From Bactrocera neohumeralis (lineage: Eukaryota; Arthropoda; Insecta; Diptera; Tephritidae), in contig NC_065921.1 of assembly GCF_024586455.1 (NCBI RefSeq), positions 21,020,635 through 21,084,634 of the forward strand: a stretch of DNA of 64,000 bases, written 5' to 3'. Both the position numbers and the translations under genes were made by a program. The number at the start of each line of letters is the position of its first letter. The first letter of the stretch is position 1. Below, piece by piece: positions 12,000 to 21,551 of the stretch. Under the pieces are notes generated by a model. The model was given only the letters and a program-made list of their open reading frames with translations. It made no database searches and had not been told where the DNA came from.

Positions 12000-13346
12000 A
12001 CAAACTCTTACTATTTTATGTTCATATAAATTAAAAATAAATTTTAATTAGATAAAATATTATATAAAAAGAAATACACCTTTGAGGTTTTGAGTCATTT
12101 TTCGAATACAAGGTGATTCGAAAGATTTGAAACCTTGAGTGAGTTTGTTGCAAATATATAGTATTGTCGTAAATGTCCTTTCTAAGCTTAGTAAACTTAT
12201 AGTTCTTCAGGGTCAAAGCCATTTAAGTAGATATGATAGATGATTCTCTTACCTTAGTCATAGTTTTTACTTTAAGTCGACAATATATTCCGCCGAACCC
12301 TTTACATTTTCTGCTATGATGGTTTTCCATGAAGAGGTCAATTTCCCATGTAAGTTACATTCTACCTTTTTTTGAACGAATTCACCATAAATCTGAAAAA
12401 GCTAACAAATCATGAAGCGTCTTTTAGAGTATTTATGAATTATTGAAACACCATTTTTAGCAAAGTTGCTGCCATTTTCAGGTTCATATAAAAAATTCAA
12501 TATTATTATTGAGATATGGCTATCGATTTCCAATATATATCAGTTTCATTTTTGATTTTGAAAACTAAAAAGTACGAAAATTACTGTTTTCTGTTTCGTT
12601 AAAGTTCCGATAATGTAAAATCTATATTTCGTACTCTCTGATTTTTTAAAATTTCATATATTGCTGCCACATTGTCTATCATAAATTCATAAATATATTT
12701 GATATAACTGTGCAAATGTGCTAACTGATACACACAAGCGCATTCATGTATAGCTATGTGCATCTATTCACCTCACAATTGCAGTTATTAATATGTGAAC
12801 AAACTTGCATTGCAATGTACTTACATTGTTGCAAACGCACACACATACCCACATATACATACATACACTATATTTCTGCATGTATTAAGTGATGTGAGTG
12901 CGCATATATGGCGGTAAGTGTGTGTGCCTTATGTTAGCGTCTTTATTAATAAAGTTCACAAATGCAAAATGAGCACAAGAAATGAGTGTTTTTCAGCGCC
13001 AACAACATCGTGCCTCACACATTTGCAGTTCTAGCAACTGAGATTAATAAATATGTGCGCATTGTTGGCGTTGTTTTTGTTTTTTTTTTTTTTTTTTGAT
13101 TTTCTGCTTGTTACTTTTATTGCTTGGCTACAACCAACCAGTGCAAATGTAAAATATACAACATTTTTACAACTACTTCCACTTGGCGGTTTGCTTATTG
13201 TTTGTAGTTGTTGCAATTACTATTTTCAGCATAGCTTTAGTATCTGAGTTAATACTACTTTCATATACTTACATGTGCGAGTATATGTATTCGGGTGTAC
13301 ATAAGGGTAGGAAAAATATTAAAATTTTCTTGAATGATCAAACTAT
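12000..13346. other. Non-coding with CA/CATA microsatellites
   Basis: A (CA)(CATA) tract lies near 12836-12875 and a 17-base T run at 13081-13097. No frame worth calling. Confidence 0.5.
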
Positions 13347-14053
13347 TTTTTATATCCTGAACAGGGTATATTAAGTTTGTCACGATGATTCTAACACCTA
13401 GAAAGAAGCGTCGGAGACCCTTTAAAGTATACATATAAATGATCAGTATGTTGAGCTGAGTCGATTTAACCGTCCGTCCGTCCATGTCCGTCTGCCTGTC
13501 TGTCCGTCTGTCCGTCCGTCCGTCTGTATATATACGAACTAGTCCCTCAGTTTTTAAGATATCCTTTTGAATTTTTGCAAACGTCATTTTCTCTTCAAGA
13601 AGCAGCTCATTTGTCGGAACGGCCGATATCGGACCACTTTAACATATAGCTGCCATATAAACTGAACGATCGGAATCAAGTTCTTGTATGGAAAAATTTC
13701 ACATTTGACAATGTATCTTCATCAAATTTGGTATAGATTATTTTTTAAGACAACAATGTAATCTCCGAAGAAATTGTTCAGATCGGTTAACTATAGCATA
13801 TAGCTACCATACAAACTGAACGATCGGAATCAAGTTCTTGTATGGAAAACTTTCGCATTTGACGTGGTATCTTCAACAAATTTGGTATAGATTATTTTCT
13901 AAGACAACAATGTAATCTCCGGAGAAATTGGTCAGATCGGTTAACTATAGCATATAGCTTCTATACAAACTGAACGCATAGTTACTAAAAGAAATTCACC
14001 TGTGAAGGGTATATTAGCTTCGGTGCAGCCGAAGTTAACGTTTTTTCTTGTTT
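13347..14053 (+). repeat. Dispersed repeat family A, near-complete copy
   Basis: The 5' end carries an imperfect palindrome (ATATCCTGAACAGGGTATAT, 13352-13372). A (GTCY)n tract follows at 13470-13530. The body has a 154-bp period: the block CATATAGC starts at 13643, 13797 and 13951. Near the 3' end is a perfect hairpin (CTTCGGTGCAGCCGAAG, 14018-14034), then a T-rich end with CTTG. There is no coding capacity; the 108-codon minus-strand frame is the GTCY tract. Other copies or fragments are at 21020, 37345, 46448 and 63728. I infer a non-autonomous Helentron-like (DINE-1 type) element. Confidence 0.85.
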
Positions 14054-14054
14054 T

Positions 14055-14669
14055 GGCTTCAATTCGGTCACAATCGTTGCTCGATGCGATTAGTGTCTTA
14101 TCATTGAGTAAAATCCATGAATTGTTCTTCCACCATGCCGACCGCTTTCGACGCATATTCCTACGCAAACGCCTCAATACGGCCAAATAGAACTCCTTAT
14201 TGACTGTCGGTCTTTCGGGAACAAATTCATGATGCACCAAACCACGAATAACGAAAAACAGTGAGTATCACCTTGATTTTTGAAGCTTTGGCGTGGTTTT
14301 TTCGTTTCGGCTCGTTTTTTCCTCCATTCCGTTGATTGTTGACTTATTTGCATGTCAAACCCATGTCTCATCGGCGGTTTTAATGCTCTCCATGAATATG
14401 GGATCGGAATTCGCACGATTAAGCATGTCCAAAGAGACCTGTTTACGGTACTCTTTTTGAAAAAAATTCAGCTTTATCAGGACGATTGAAGCAAGAACGC
14501 ATTTCGTACCCAAAATATCCACCAGAATCATTCGAACGGTCTCGCAAGAGATTTCGAACTCTCTTGCCATCTCTCTAACATTTGCCTGAGGATTTCCAAG
14601 CACCATATCCTTCACATTTTTAATATTTTTATCACTTGAAGAGGTCGAAGGTCGTCCAGTACGAGGCAT
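14055..14669 (-). pseudogene. Mariner transposase relic interrupted by family A
   Basis: Starts on the minus strand with MPRTGRPSTSSSDKNIKN (14669). It continues through an HTH segment (NVREMAREFEISCETVRMIL) and SDPIFMESIKTADETWV, whose ADETW holds the first catalytic Asp. After stops it resumes with GLVHHEFVPERPTVNKEFYL, RRKRSAWWKNNSWILLNDK and DRIEAKTRKN. LLNDK stands for the second catalytic motif, with Asp retained. The frame then ends exactly at the 3' border of family A at 14053, so the C-terminus was lost or displaced by that insertion. Same lineage as the mariner split by the hAT at 42 kb. Confidence 0.85.
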
Positions 14670-14679
14670 GTCTTCTAAT

Positions 14680-15325
14680 TCTGCCTAAAAAAAGACTACA
14701 GTGACCTGGATTGGCGAGGCGTTTCTTACAGAGAACTCTCCCTCCAACCTTCCCTTCCAGCTTCGACCCATTCTGGATATCACAGCGCCTCTTCCCCAGC
14801 GGCTTCTTCCATGTCCCTACGCTTGCTTGAACCTTAGAGCGTACTTCATAGCAATACACATACCAGCATTGTCCGCGAGTGCAACATTTGTTGGTATAGT
14901 CCGCAGTGCACCGAGCGTGCTGATGAAAACCGCTCTTTGGACTCGTTCAAACTTCTTAGCCAGTGCAGCCTTTTCGTGTTTTATCGCCATAGAACTTTAT
15001 TTCTTGACTAAGGTTTCGTAAAACTAAAACACCATTTTTGGTGAGAGTCTACAACTTTTTTCCTAATGCTTTCTATAGCAATATAAGGCAGACGATACCT
15101 TCCTTACTCTCACTTCATGTTTGACTTCCATGAGAGCTTTCTGTCAATGATAAGCCATAGGTATTGCACTTTATCCACATATTGAAGACTTCAGCACGGC
15201 TAAGCCGCTTCTATTCGCCCAGTTGGATACTTCGTTGAAGTACCCTTCGTTTAGCTCTTAGACGGTATTTAGAAATTTTCCCTTAAACAAAAAAAAAACC
15301 TCGTCAGCATAAGTAAAAATCTTAT
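14680..15325 (-). pseudogene. Non-LTR retrotransposon RT-RNase H relic
   Basis: Reverse transcriptase of the Jockey/R1 type, which copies element RNA at a nicked chromosomal target. On the minus strand the palm motif reads TYADEVFFLFKGKF near 15310, so the second Asp of YADD is Glu. Then come YVDKVQYLWLIIDRKLSW, a conserved Lys-rich block, AKKFERVQRAVFISTLGALR with RTIPTNVAL, and an RNase H start (NGSKLEGKVGGRVLCKK, HCSLF). Several frameshifts and stops, and the first RNase H Asp is Asn. It directly abuts the mariner at 14669. No ORF1 or 5' end here. Confidence 0.75.
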
Positions 15326-16518
15326 CTAAGATCAATTTCAAAAACGATAACACAAAACCATTTCCTCCATGCTGTTTTGAAAGACTCATATTGCAGATTC
15401 ATCCAACAAATAATCGCTGCACAGAAAAGTGTTGGATCTAATGTTAAACTCCAGTTTAAAAACCTTCAAAAACAAACATGTTCCTTATTGCAGCAAATTA
15501 TCTCAGAACCCATAAGCGTTTGTAGCCACCCTAATGCAGTTGTATGCATACAAGCTCACACGCACAATGCGATACAAGTAGTTCCAGCTATGATGAGTAT
15601 TGCATGTTGCACCACAAAAATTTCGCTGCAGTTGCAGCATCGCTATGTTGCAACACTGACAGCCACATCACAACATTGCGGTTATAGTGTCGTCTCCGCT
15701 GACTGGCAGCGCGCCTTCAACGCCTACACCGCCTCTGTCGTCCACGATTCGTATTCATAAATCGTCTGCTACGCCTGCGCATCTGTCTTGATCTACACCA
15801 ATGTGCTTACATACATACACACACATGTACAGTGACTCAGTTACACATTCACTCACACATATCAGCGAAGTCTCTCCGATGACTGTGTCGCTGTTGCTGC
15901 GGTCGCGGCTGTTGCGTCGAGTGCGGCTTTTGTGGGGAAAAATTAAAAATTTCAAGTGGGTTGCAAGTGGTTTCAAGGATTTCCTCATTTCCCTGCTCTC
16001 TCTCTCACACAATTTTAATCTGCACAATGAGTATGCAGAAGTGCGAAAGTATATCAAGCTTCAGCGCCAGTACAAAATACTCCGGTATGTAGTCGAATTT
16101 GTCGGTTTGTGCGTTACGAATATCGTCGTGATTTTCATGTTCTCATACTCACATATGTACATACATGTATGTTTGTGGTGGTATGCAAACATATTTTGAG
16201 GCCTATTTAAATGCCTGACTTTATATGCCAACGGATTGTATGGATATGCATGTACATGTACGTGTACTTATACATGCATATTATATATGTGTATGAAAAG
16301 AAATGAAACTTTAACGTCATTTCGGTTATGAAACCCGATAATACTAAAGAGTATTGTTAAAAGTTCCAACAATATGATATTTTTTTCTAACATTACAGTG
16401 AAATTACTCTTTTATTATTCAATTTTTATTATAGTATTTGTAATAAAAATTTCATAATCATAATCATCTTAACGAATTCTTAATTTTTTTCTTTAGAAAG
16501 GTACAATTATTCTTTAAC
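15326..16518. other. GC-richer, repeat-poor non-coding stretch
   Basis: 15370-16100 is less AT-rich than its surroundings and contains no transposon motif. Frames of 127 and 132 codons (15377-15760, 15801-16199) have no domain and no supportive splice sites. It is a candidate for host regulatory DNA rather than a gene. 16200-16518 is AT-rich with TATG repeats. Confidence 0.35.
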
Positions 16519-16960
16519 GGGCTACATCAGTATGACACTTTCAAAAAATCGATTTTTTTCGATAGTTTATATTTTTTTATATATCCTGTGAAATCGGCGA
16601 GGGCGTAGCTTGAACAGTTTTTGAAGGGCAGAAATTTCAGAACTGTTAATATTTCGTTACTAACGACAGAACTGCATTTATATACCTGCCTTAACCGCAG
16701 TAGCTCAATATCACTAAGAATTGGGTACGTTTCTTCACCCCATCTCATAAATGATTTGACCTATGTTCGTGTTAGAGGCTTTAACCGAGACTCTCAAAAA
16801 AATTTAATGACATCAAATTTTAACACCAATAGCACCGATAGGACTGATAAGATGGTTATGGGGCTTGTTATAAAAACTTCTGAATGTGATATGACGCACG
16901 TCGTCAATTTAAAGCCAAATAGCCGATTAAAATCTGAGCTAAAAAGTGGCAATTAATGCT
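16517..16960. mobile_element. Possible TTAA-type MITE fragment
   Basis: Begins TTTAACGGGCTACATCAGTATG. This resembles, in inverse orientation, the end CACTGGTATAGCCCATTAA at 36373-36391. No matching right end was found before 17070, so it is a fragment or a chance likeness. Confidence 0.3.
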
Positions 16961-17071
16961 TCTAGATTTCCGACCCATAGATCAAAAAGTTTTGTTTGCC
17001 AGTATAACACTTGAGAGATTGAACAATTTTAGAGTAAGCGTTTCTACCCTAGATGTGGACATACTAATGTA

Positions 17072-17815
17072 ACGGGTGATCCAAACAGAGGCACTTTTTT
17101 CAATAGCCTTTTTTGACAGATCATGCATGAGTCGTGTTAAGCTGTCATGTTATTTTTGTTCAGTATTTTTTGGCCTTTCATCATAGAAAGATTAACGCCT
17201 GAACAACGTTTGCAAATCACTCAACTTTATTACGAAAATTCATGTTCTCTAAAGAATGTGCTTGGCGTACTTCGCCCAACTTATGATCAACATAATCGGC
17301 CTACTGAACGTATTAAGCGCAATACCAGCTCCCATCTAGAGACCCTGGATTCACTATTGTATAATATTCTGCCGAATAGACCACGTTCTCGAAGACCATG
17401 GGGAATCGATTCAGTACAGTTCGAACCAACTTGAACGACTGGGCGCATTTTACGTCGAGATCTTAAATTGAAAACGTACAGCTTGTGCAAGAACTGAAGC
17501 CGCTCGACCTTTCCAAGCAACATCGCTTCCCTCTATGGGCTCTTGAAATGTTCCAAGAAGATCCTAAGGTTTCAAGCCAAATTTTGTTCAGAGTTAAGGC
17601 CCATTTCTGGTTCAATGGATATATAAACACGCAAAATTGCTGCATTTGGAACGAAGAGCAACTTGAAGAGATTCAGGCGCTGCCATTTCATTCAGAAAAA
17701 ACAACGGTTTGGTGTAGTTTGTGAGCCGGTGGAATTACCGGTCAATATTTCTTCAAAAATGACGCCGGTTAAAACGTAACCGTCAATGGCGACCGTTATC
17801 GTGTCAGTAGTAGTA
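17072..17815 (+). pseudogene. DUF4817-type transposase relic, 5' three-quarters
   Basis: An N-terminal HTH (RLTPEQRLQITQLYYENSCS) is followed by NRPTERI and PNRPRSRR. The linker is deleted and frameshifted. The frame resumes with QELKPLDLSKQHRFPLWALE, FQEDPKVSSQILF, KAHFWFNGYINTQNCCIW, EEQLEEIQALPFHSEKTTVW and FFKNDAG..VTVNGDRYRV. The first catalytic motif reads Val-Lys-Ala-His-Phe, so its Asp is lost. The frame stops after GDRYRV, so the regions with the second and third catalytic residues are missing. Upstream sequence from GGTGATCCAAACAGAGGCAC near 17076 is likely the terminal repeat region. Confidence 0.85.
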
Positions 17816-17864
17816 ATCATACTTTAGAATGCCAGCGCTTGATACGAATTTAAACAAATCCTGT

Positions 17865-18365
17865 GGTCTTATACCTTTTCTAGTGTCTTATACCATGGGT
17901 CCTCCGAATGCCTGTGAAAGTGTTGCCTTGCCGATGCGGGAGAAGCGCAAAAAAGTGATTGTTTCTTGCTTTTGTCATTTTCTGCAGTTTTTTCGGTCTG
18001 TCAGCCCCATTCTGCAGGTATTTGCTGCAAGCACTCTGTGACCAGTGAGCATTCCAACCATGTTCACACTATATATACTATTTAGTGCCAGTGTAAGAAC
18101 TTCGTGTATTTCCGATCTACCGCTTTACAAATCTCGGTAAATCGTTCCATCTCACCATTCTTGTCATGCTCCTACTCAGATCATTATGAAGACAATGCAT
18201 AGGTCTACCAATGTCGGTAATGTTTCCGGCTGACAACCATACACCATTTTTGGCAATCTCGTTCACTATTTCGCTACCCTCGAAGCCATTGTAGTGTTCC
18301 AGAAGTTTATAAGGCTTCCTTATACCTATCGAACAGTATCTTCTCGCACCAACTGCGTCTTCCAT
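17865..18365 (-). pseudogene. Non-LTR retrotransposon RNase H and tail relic
   Basis: The minus-strand frame contains EHYNGFEGSEIVNEIAKNGV. This matches the RNase H block (Gly-His-Ser-x-x-x-Gly-Asn-Glu-x-Ala-Asp) of non-LTR ORF2 proteins, with His and Glu kept and the Asp changed to Asn. RPMHCLHND and RMVRWNDL follow, then after a frameshift a cysteine/histidine tail region (DRKNCRKC-like, then ETI.HFF) towards 17870. Inactive fragment whose reverse transcriptase part is absent. Confidence 0.6.
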
Positions 18366-18454
18366 ATCCTTCTAATCAACTGCATTTTAATACGTTTTTA
18401 TTACCTTCACTTGTATATTTGTAACCGTTTTCAGTGATATTGAAAGTTAATGCA

Positions 18455-19078
18455 AAAGAGGCCTTTTTGCATCGAGAGAATCGTTTGAAAGAATTTATTT
18501 GAGAGAGATGCGCGAGTTATGGCAAAACGTAGAGTTTTTGTTTATAGACGAAATTTCTATGGTGCCTTATGAGATGCTTTGCATAATCGAGTTTCTGAAG
18601 ATACCGGAGGTTTGTTTTGGTGTTATGAATGTCTAACTCTTTGGTGATCTAATACAGTTACCACCTGTCCGAGGACATCAAGTATTTCAACAGCCAAAAC
18701 ATATGAAACCCGCTACATAACTGTGGCGACAACTCCGCCTGGCTGAACTCCAACAAAACATGCGTTACCATGAAGACACGTCATTTATGGATGAGCTTAA
18801 GGCTTTAAGAGTTGGAAGTTTGACGTTCTTCTTGGAAAAGTGTCAACAGGTAGCACTGAAGAAATATCGATTGAGAAAACTTTAAGAATTTACCCAACTT
18901 ATGACCAAGTTGTTAGTCATAATGAAAAAGTTCTCCAAAGTTTTCAAGATAAAAGGACCAAGACCAACTCATTGATGCTGCATGAAATTTAAGTAATAAG
19001 GACTTAATACTATATTGAAAATATTCGTTGCAGCAAAAGTGATGTTAAGGTCGAAGATTGGCGTGTTAAAAGGTTTAG
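18455..19078 (+). pseudogene. PIF1-like (Helitron-type) helicase relic, part 1
   Basis: Fragment of a PIF1-family superfamily-1 helicase as carried by Helitron rolling-circle transposons. It shows REMRELWQNVEFLFIDEISM, with the Walker B Asp-Glu (near 18545). PYEMLCIIEF, LFGDLIQLPPVRGHQVFQQ (motif III-like, 18638) and LRLAELQQNMRYHEDTSFMD follow. SIEKTLRIYPTYDQVVSHNE and finally KGLV lead up to the insertion at 19079. Walker A and the Rep/HUH nuclease domain are absent. Stops and frameshifts are present. A host PIF1 is a less likely origin, because LFGDLIQLPPVRG followed by HQVFQQPKHM is typical of Helitron proteins. Confidence 0.7.
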
Positions 19079-19832
19079 TTAAGGGGGTATTCTGGTCTAG
19101 AAATTTAAAAAAATTGAAATTTTTTTTTTATATTTTCAAAGTTTAACTATTCAAGAATATGTGTACAAGAGGATTTTTCAAAATTCAAATTATTTTCGGA
19201 GATATAGGCATTTTTCTGACCCGGCATCCAAACTGGTTCGGCCGGAACTAATCGAACAAAAGACTTTACACGAAACTTTAAACGCGTTTTTCTCAAAACT
19301 GACTTTTTCGGAACGATACCCACGATTTCTAAGGTTTTACTGGTCCAATTTATGTACTTGAAATTTTTATAGAGTCTTCTTTATAGGCTTGTTTATGGTT
19401 GGAACTAGCCCCATCCCCAAATTTGTATTTTCATTATTTTTAAAAAATTCGAAATAGTCAGAAAAAGTGATCCAAAAAAACTTTTTTTTTCAGCCAGTCG
19501 CCATTTTGTGAAAAAAATTGTTTCCCACTTTTCCGTAGTTCCGGCCATTGCGACATTATTCTAGATTAATAATCTTTTTTTTTTGGTTTCAGAAAACTAG
19601 GAGGGTTGAAATAATGGGTATGGTCACGTGGAAATTTTTAGAGACTCCCACTTCGTCGGCTCATAACTTTTGAAATTTTTTACTTTTTTTAGTTTTTAAT
19701 TTTTTTCTGTACTCCTCTAAAATTAACAAATAACTAATAAAAAAATGGATATTAAAAATGTTAATTGCCTTGTTTTAAGACACTTTAAAAATTACCTGAA
19801 ATTCATGCTTCTAGGTCAGAATACCCCCTTAA
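19079..19832. mobile_element. TTAA-flanked MITE inserted in the helicase relic
   Basis: Non-autonomous element of 746 bp (19083-19828). The left end is TTAAGGGGGTATTCTGGTCT; the right end is its near-perfect inverse (AGGTCAGAATACCCCCTTAA). Both are flanked by TTAA, the target of piggyBac-type and some other transposons. The inside is AT-rich and non-coding; the short 19161-19361 frame is not a transposase. Removing the element with one TTAA restores an open helicase frame across the junction. A related element is at 48542-49185. Confidence 0.85.
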
Positions 19833-19895
19833 TGGTAACATGGGCTTCGTTAAAGAGCGTGGGGTGCTATTGGTTCATTATTATTGTTAGCTTAC
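19833..19895 (+). pseudogene. PIF1-like helicase relic, part 2
   Basis: Continuation of the helicase after the MITE: NGNMGFVKE then a degraded stretch. Together with KGLV before the insertion it forms KGLVNGNMGFVKE, a conserved block near the C-terminus of Helitron helicases. Confidence 0.65.
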
Positions 19896-20440
19896 ACCAA
19901 GAATTATTGTTCACTTTTTAGTTTGATGTGCTTTAAAAGCGTATTTTTAGTTTTTTTTTAACTATATTTACTTCTAAGCTTGCTCTGAATCTTCTAACCC
20001 AATTAAAAAATGAAATCACTTAGTCGATGCATGCCAAACTGCCTTCACCAACTGAGCTATGCCTCAAGGTTATATATGTAAATACTCCTGCCACCAGCAG
20101 TCATCCTGCTAATTTTTAAGCACAAGCTTTAGCGAAAAGTTCTATACAGGACGGGTTTAGTACTGATTCAAGAGCCACCGTGTGTTTCTGCGAGCTTGCG
20201 TTATGCACAGCGCAACGAGTCGCTGAACCTTTTCCTTTATATTAACCATAATTCACTGAAGGAAGGTACAAAGTTTCATAAGTCGAAAAAAATGCCTTCT
20301 AAAAAACATATAATACGTAAATATATTAAGTACTAGTGACAGGGAAAATCTATTAATATCATCATTAGTGTAAAATTTTTCAGACTATCTCCATAGCTCA
20401 TACATGTTTATACAGACCTGTTTTGCTAATTTTTTTACCA
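19896..20440. other. Mostly unassigned non-coding stretch
   Basis: Apart from a tRNA-like fragment near 20010-20070, no frame or repeat was recognised. Confidence 0.35.
20010..20072 (-). repeat. Possible tRNA-derived (SINE-like) fragment
   Basis: On the minus strand the sequence GCATAGCTCAGTTGGTGAAG matches a tRNA D-arm/A-box. About 28 bases further, GCATCGACTAAG weakly resembles a B-box. The clover-leaf does not close, so it is not a functional tRNA gene. It may be the head of a tRNA-derived SINE or a tRNA pseudogene. Confidence 0.35.
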
Positions 20441-20446
20441 CTCTTA

Positions 20447-20608
20447 CAGCTGTAGCTGTAGCTCGTTCGTGATCAGCTGTAGAGACTGTTCCTATCGCAA
20501 TAAAAAGAGGACGGCTCTCGTTCATCCACCGTGGTCAGTTAAAAAACACTTTTGAGTGACTCTGCGTAATATTGTGTCAAAATGTCAAGCCACTCGGTAA
20601 GGTAAGTG
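20447..20608 (+). promoter_or_regulatory. Candidate TATA promoter with tiny first exon
   Basis: A TATA-like TAAAAAG (20501-20507) lies about 36 bp before an initiator TCAGTT (20535, A at 20537). Two CAGCTG E-boxes lie upstream (20447, 20474). A possible exon from 20537 has an ATG at 20582 (MSSHSV) and a consensus splice donor AAG|GTAAGT after 20601, leaving the frame in phase 2. The downstream sequence is soon occupied by mariner and family A, so continuity with a gene is unproven. It could alternatively belong to an LTR of an unrecognised element. Confidence 0.35.
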
Positions 20609-20744
20609 CAAACCAATACAATTTTAGTTTACACAAAAAAAATTTATATAAATTAATTGATTTATACTTACCATATATCAAAATTTTATAAGAGTTCTTT
20701 TTGAGTGAGACGGATTAGGACTAGTTTCTTAACTATTATACCCT

Positions 20745-21012
20745 AAACAACTAATATCGTGCCGCAACCACCGCATTCGCCTGATTTACCTTCGTGTAAC
20801 TTCTGGCTATTTAGCAAATTCACATGACCACTTCGAGGACACCGTTTTGACTCAATTGAGGATATAAAAGCTGAATCGAAGAAGGCTGTGATGGCCATCA
20901 TGACGGAGAAGTGCTATGATGACTGTAAAATTCTTTGGCATAAGTGTATTGCAGCGGGAGGGGATTACTTTGAAGGAGATGAAATGGACAAAATTCACCT
21001 TTCAACTTGATC
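20745..21012 (+). pseudogene. Mariner transposase C-terminal relic
   Basis: Reads NIVPQPPHSPDLPSCNFWL (third catalytic position Asn instead of Asp), FSKFT, a stop, LRGHRFDSIEDIKAESK, KILWHKCIAAGGDYFEGDE and MDKIHLST. Only the last third of the protein is present, with stops. Same lineage as 60720-61150 on the opposite strand. Confidence 0.85.
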
Positions 21013-21019
21013 ACAGTAG

Positions 21020-21551
21020 TATATATGTATAAATGATCAGCTTAGCCTGTTTAACCATGCCTGTCTGTCCATCTGTGTATACGCGAACTAGTCCTTCAAT
21101 TTATTGGCATACTGATCTGATATTTTACGTCTAACCTTTTCTCACTAACAAGCTGTTGATATGTCAGAACAGCCAATATCGGACAACTATAGCATTTAGC
21201 TGACATACAAATTGAACGATCGGAATCAAATTTTTGTATGAAAAAGTTTTTCATTTGGCGGGATATCTTGTCGACCTAGGATATTGTCCAAAGCAACGGT
21301 GTGACCTCCGAAGAAATTGTTCAGACTGAGTCACTATATCATACAGCTGCCGTACAAACTGAACGATAAAGTCCATGTTTGGTAAACATTTTAATTTGAC
21401 AAGGTATCTTCACAAAATGTGGCATAAATTATTATTCAAAGCATCGCTATAATCTCCAAAGATAATATTCAAATAGAACAACTTTAACATATAACTGCTA
21501 TACAACTGACCTTTCAAAATCATAATAAATTTGCTTTTCCTTGTTTTCAAA
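21020..21551 (+). repeat. Dispersed repeat family A, 5'-truncated copy
   Basis: Begins in the GTCY region (GCCTGTCTGTCCATCTGTG) and repeats the body block at 21193, 21340 and 21488, a period of 147-148 bp. It ends with a degraded 3' end (TTTTCCTTGTTTTC) that lacks the perfect hairpin. Confidence 0.85.

Noticed and set aside
13261..13587. 108-codon minus-strand frame rich in Asp, Arg and Thr
   Set aside because: It is a translation of the GTCY microsatellite of repeat family A.
15377..15760. 127-codon frame ending near 15760
   Set aside because: No domain, ordinary codon content for non-coding fly DNA, and no supporting splice or promoter signals.
20010..20072. Functional tRNA gene
   Set aside because: Only the D-arm/A-box is convincing. 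Acceptor and T arms do not pair.
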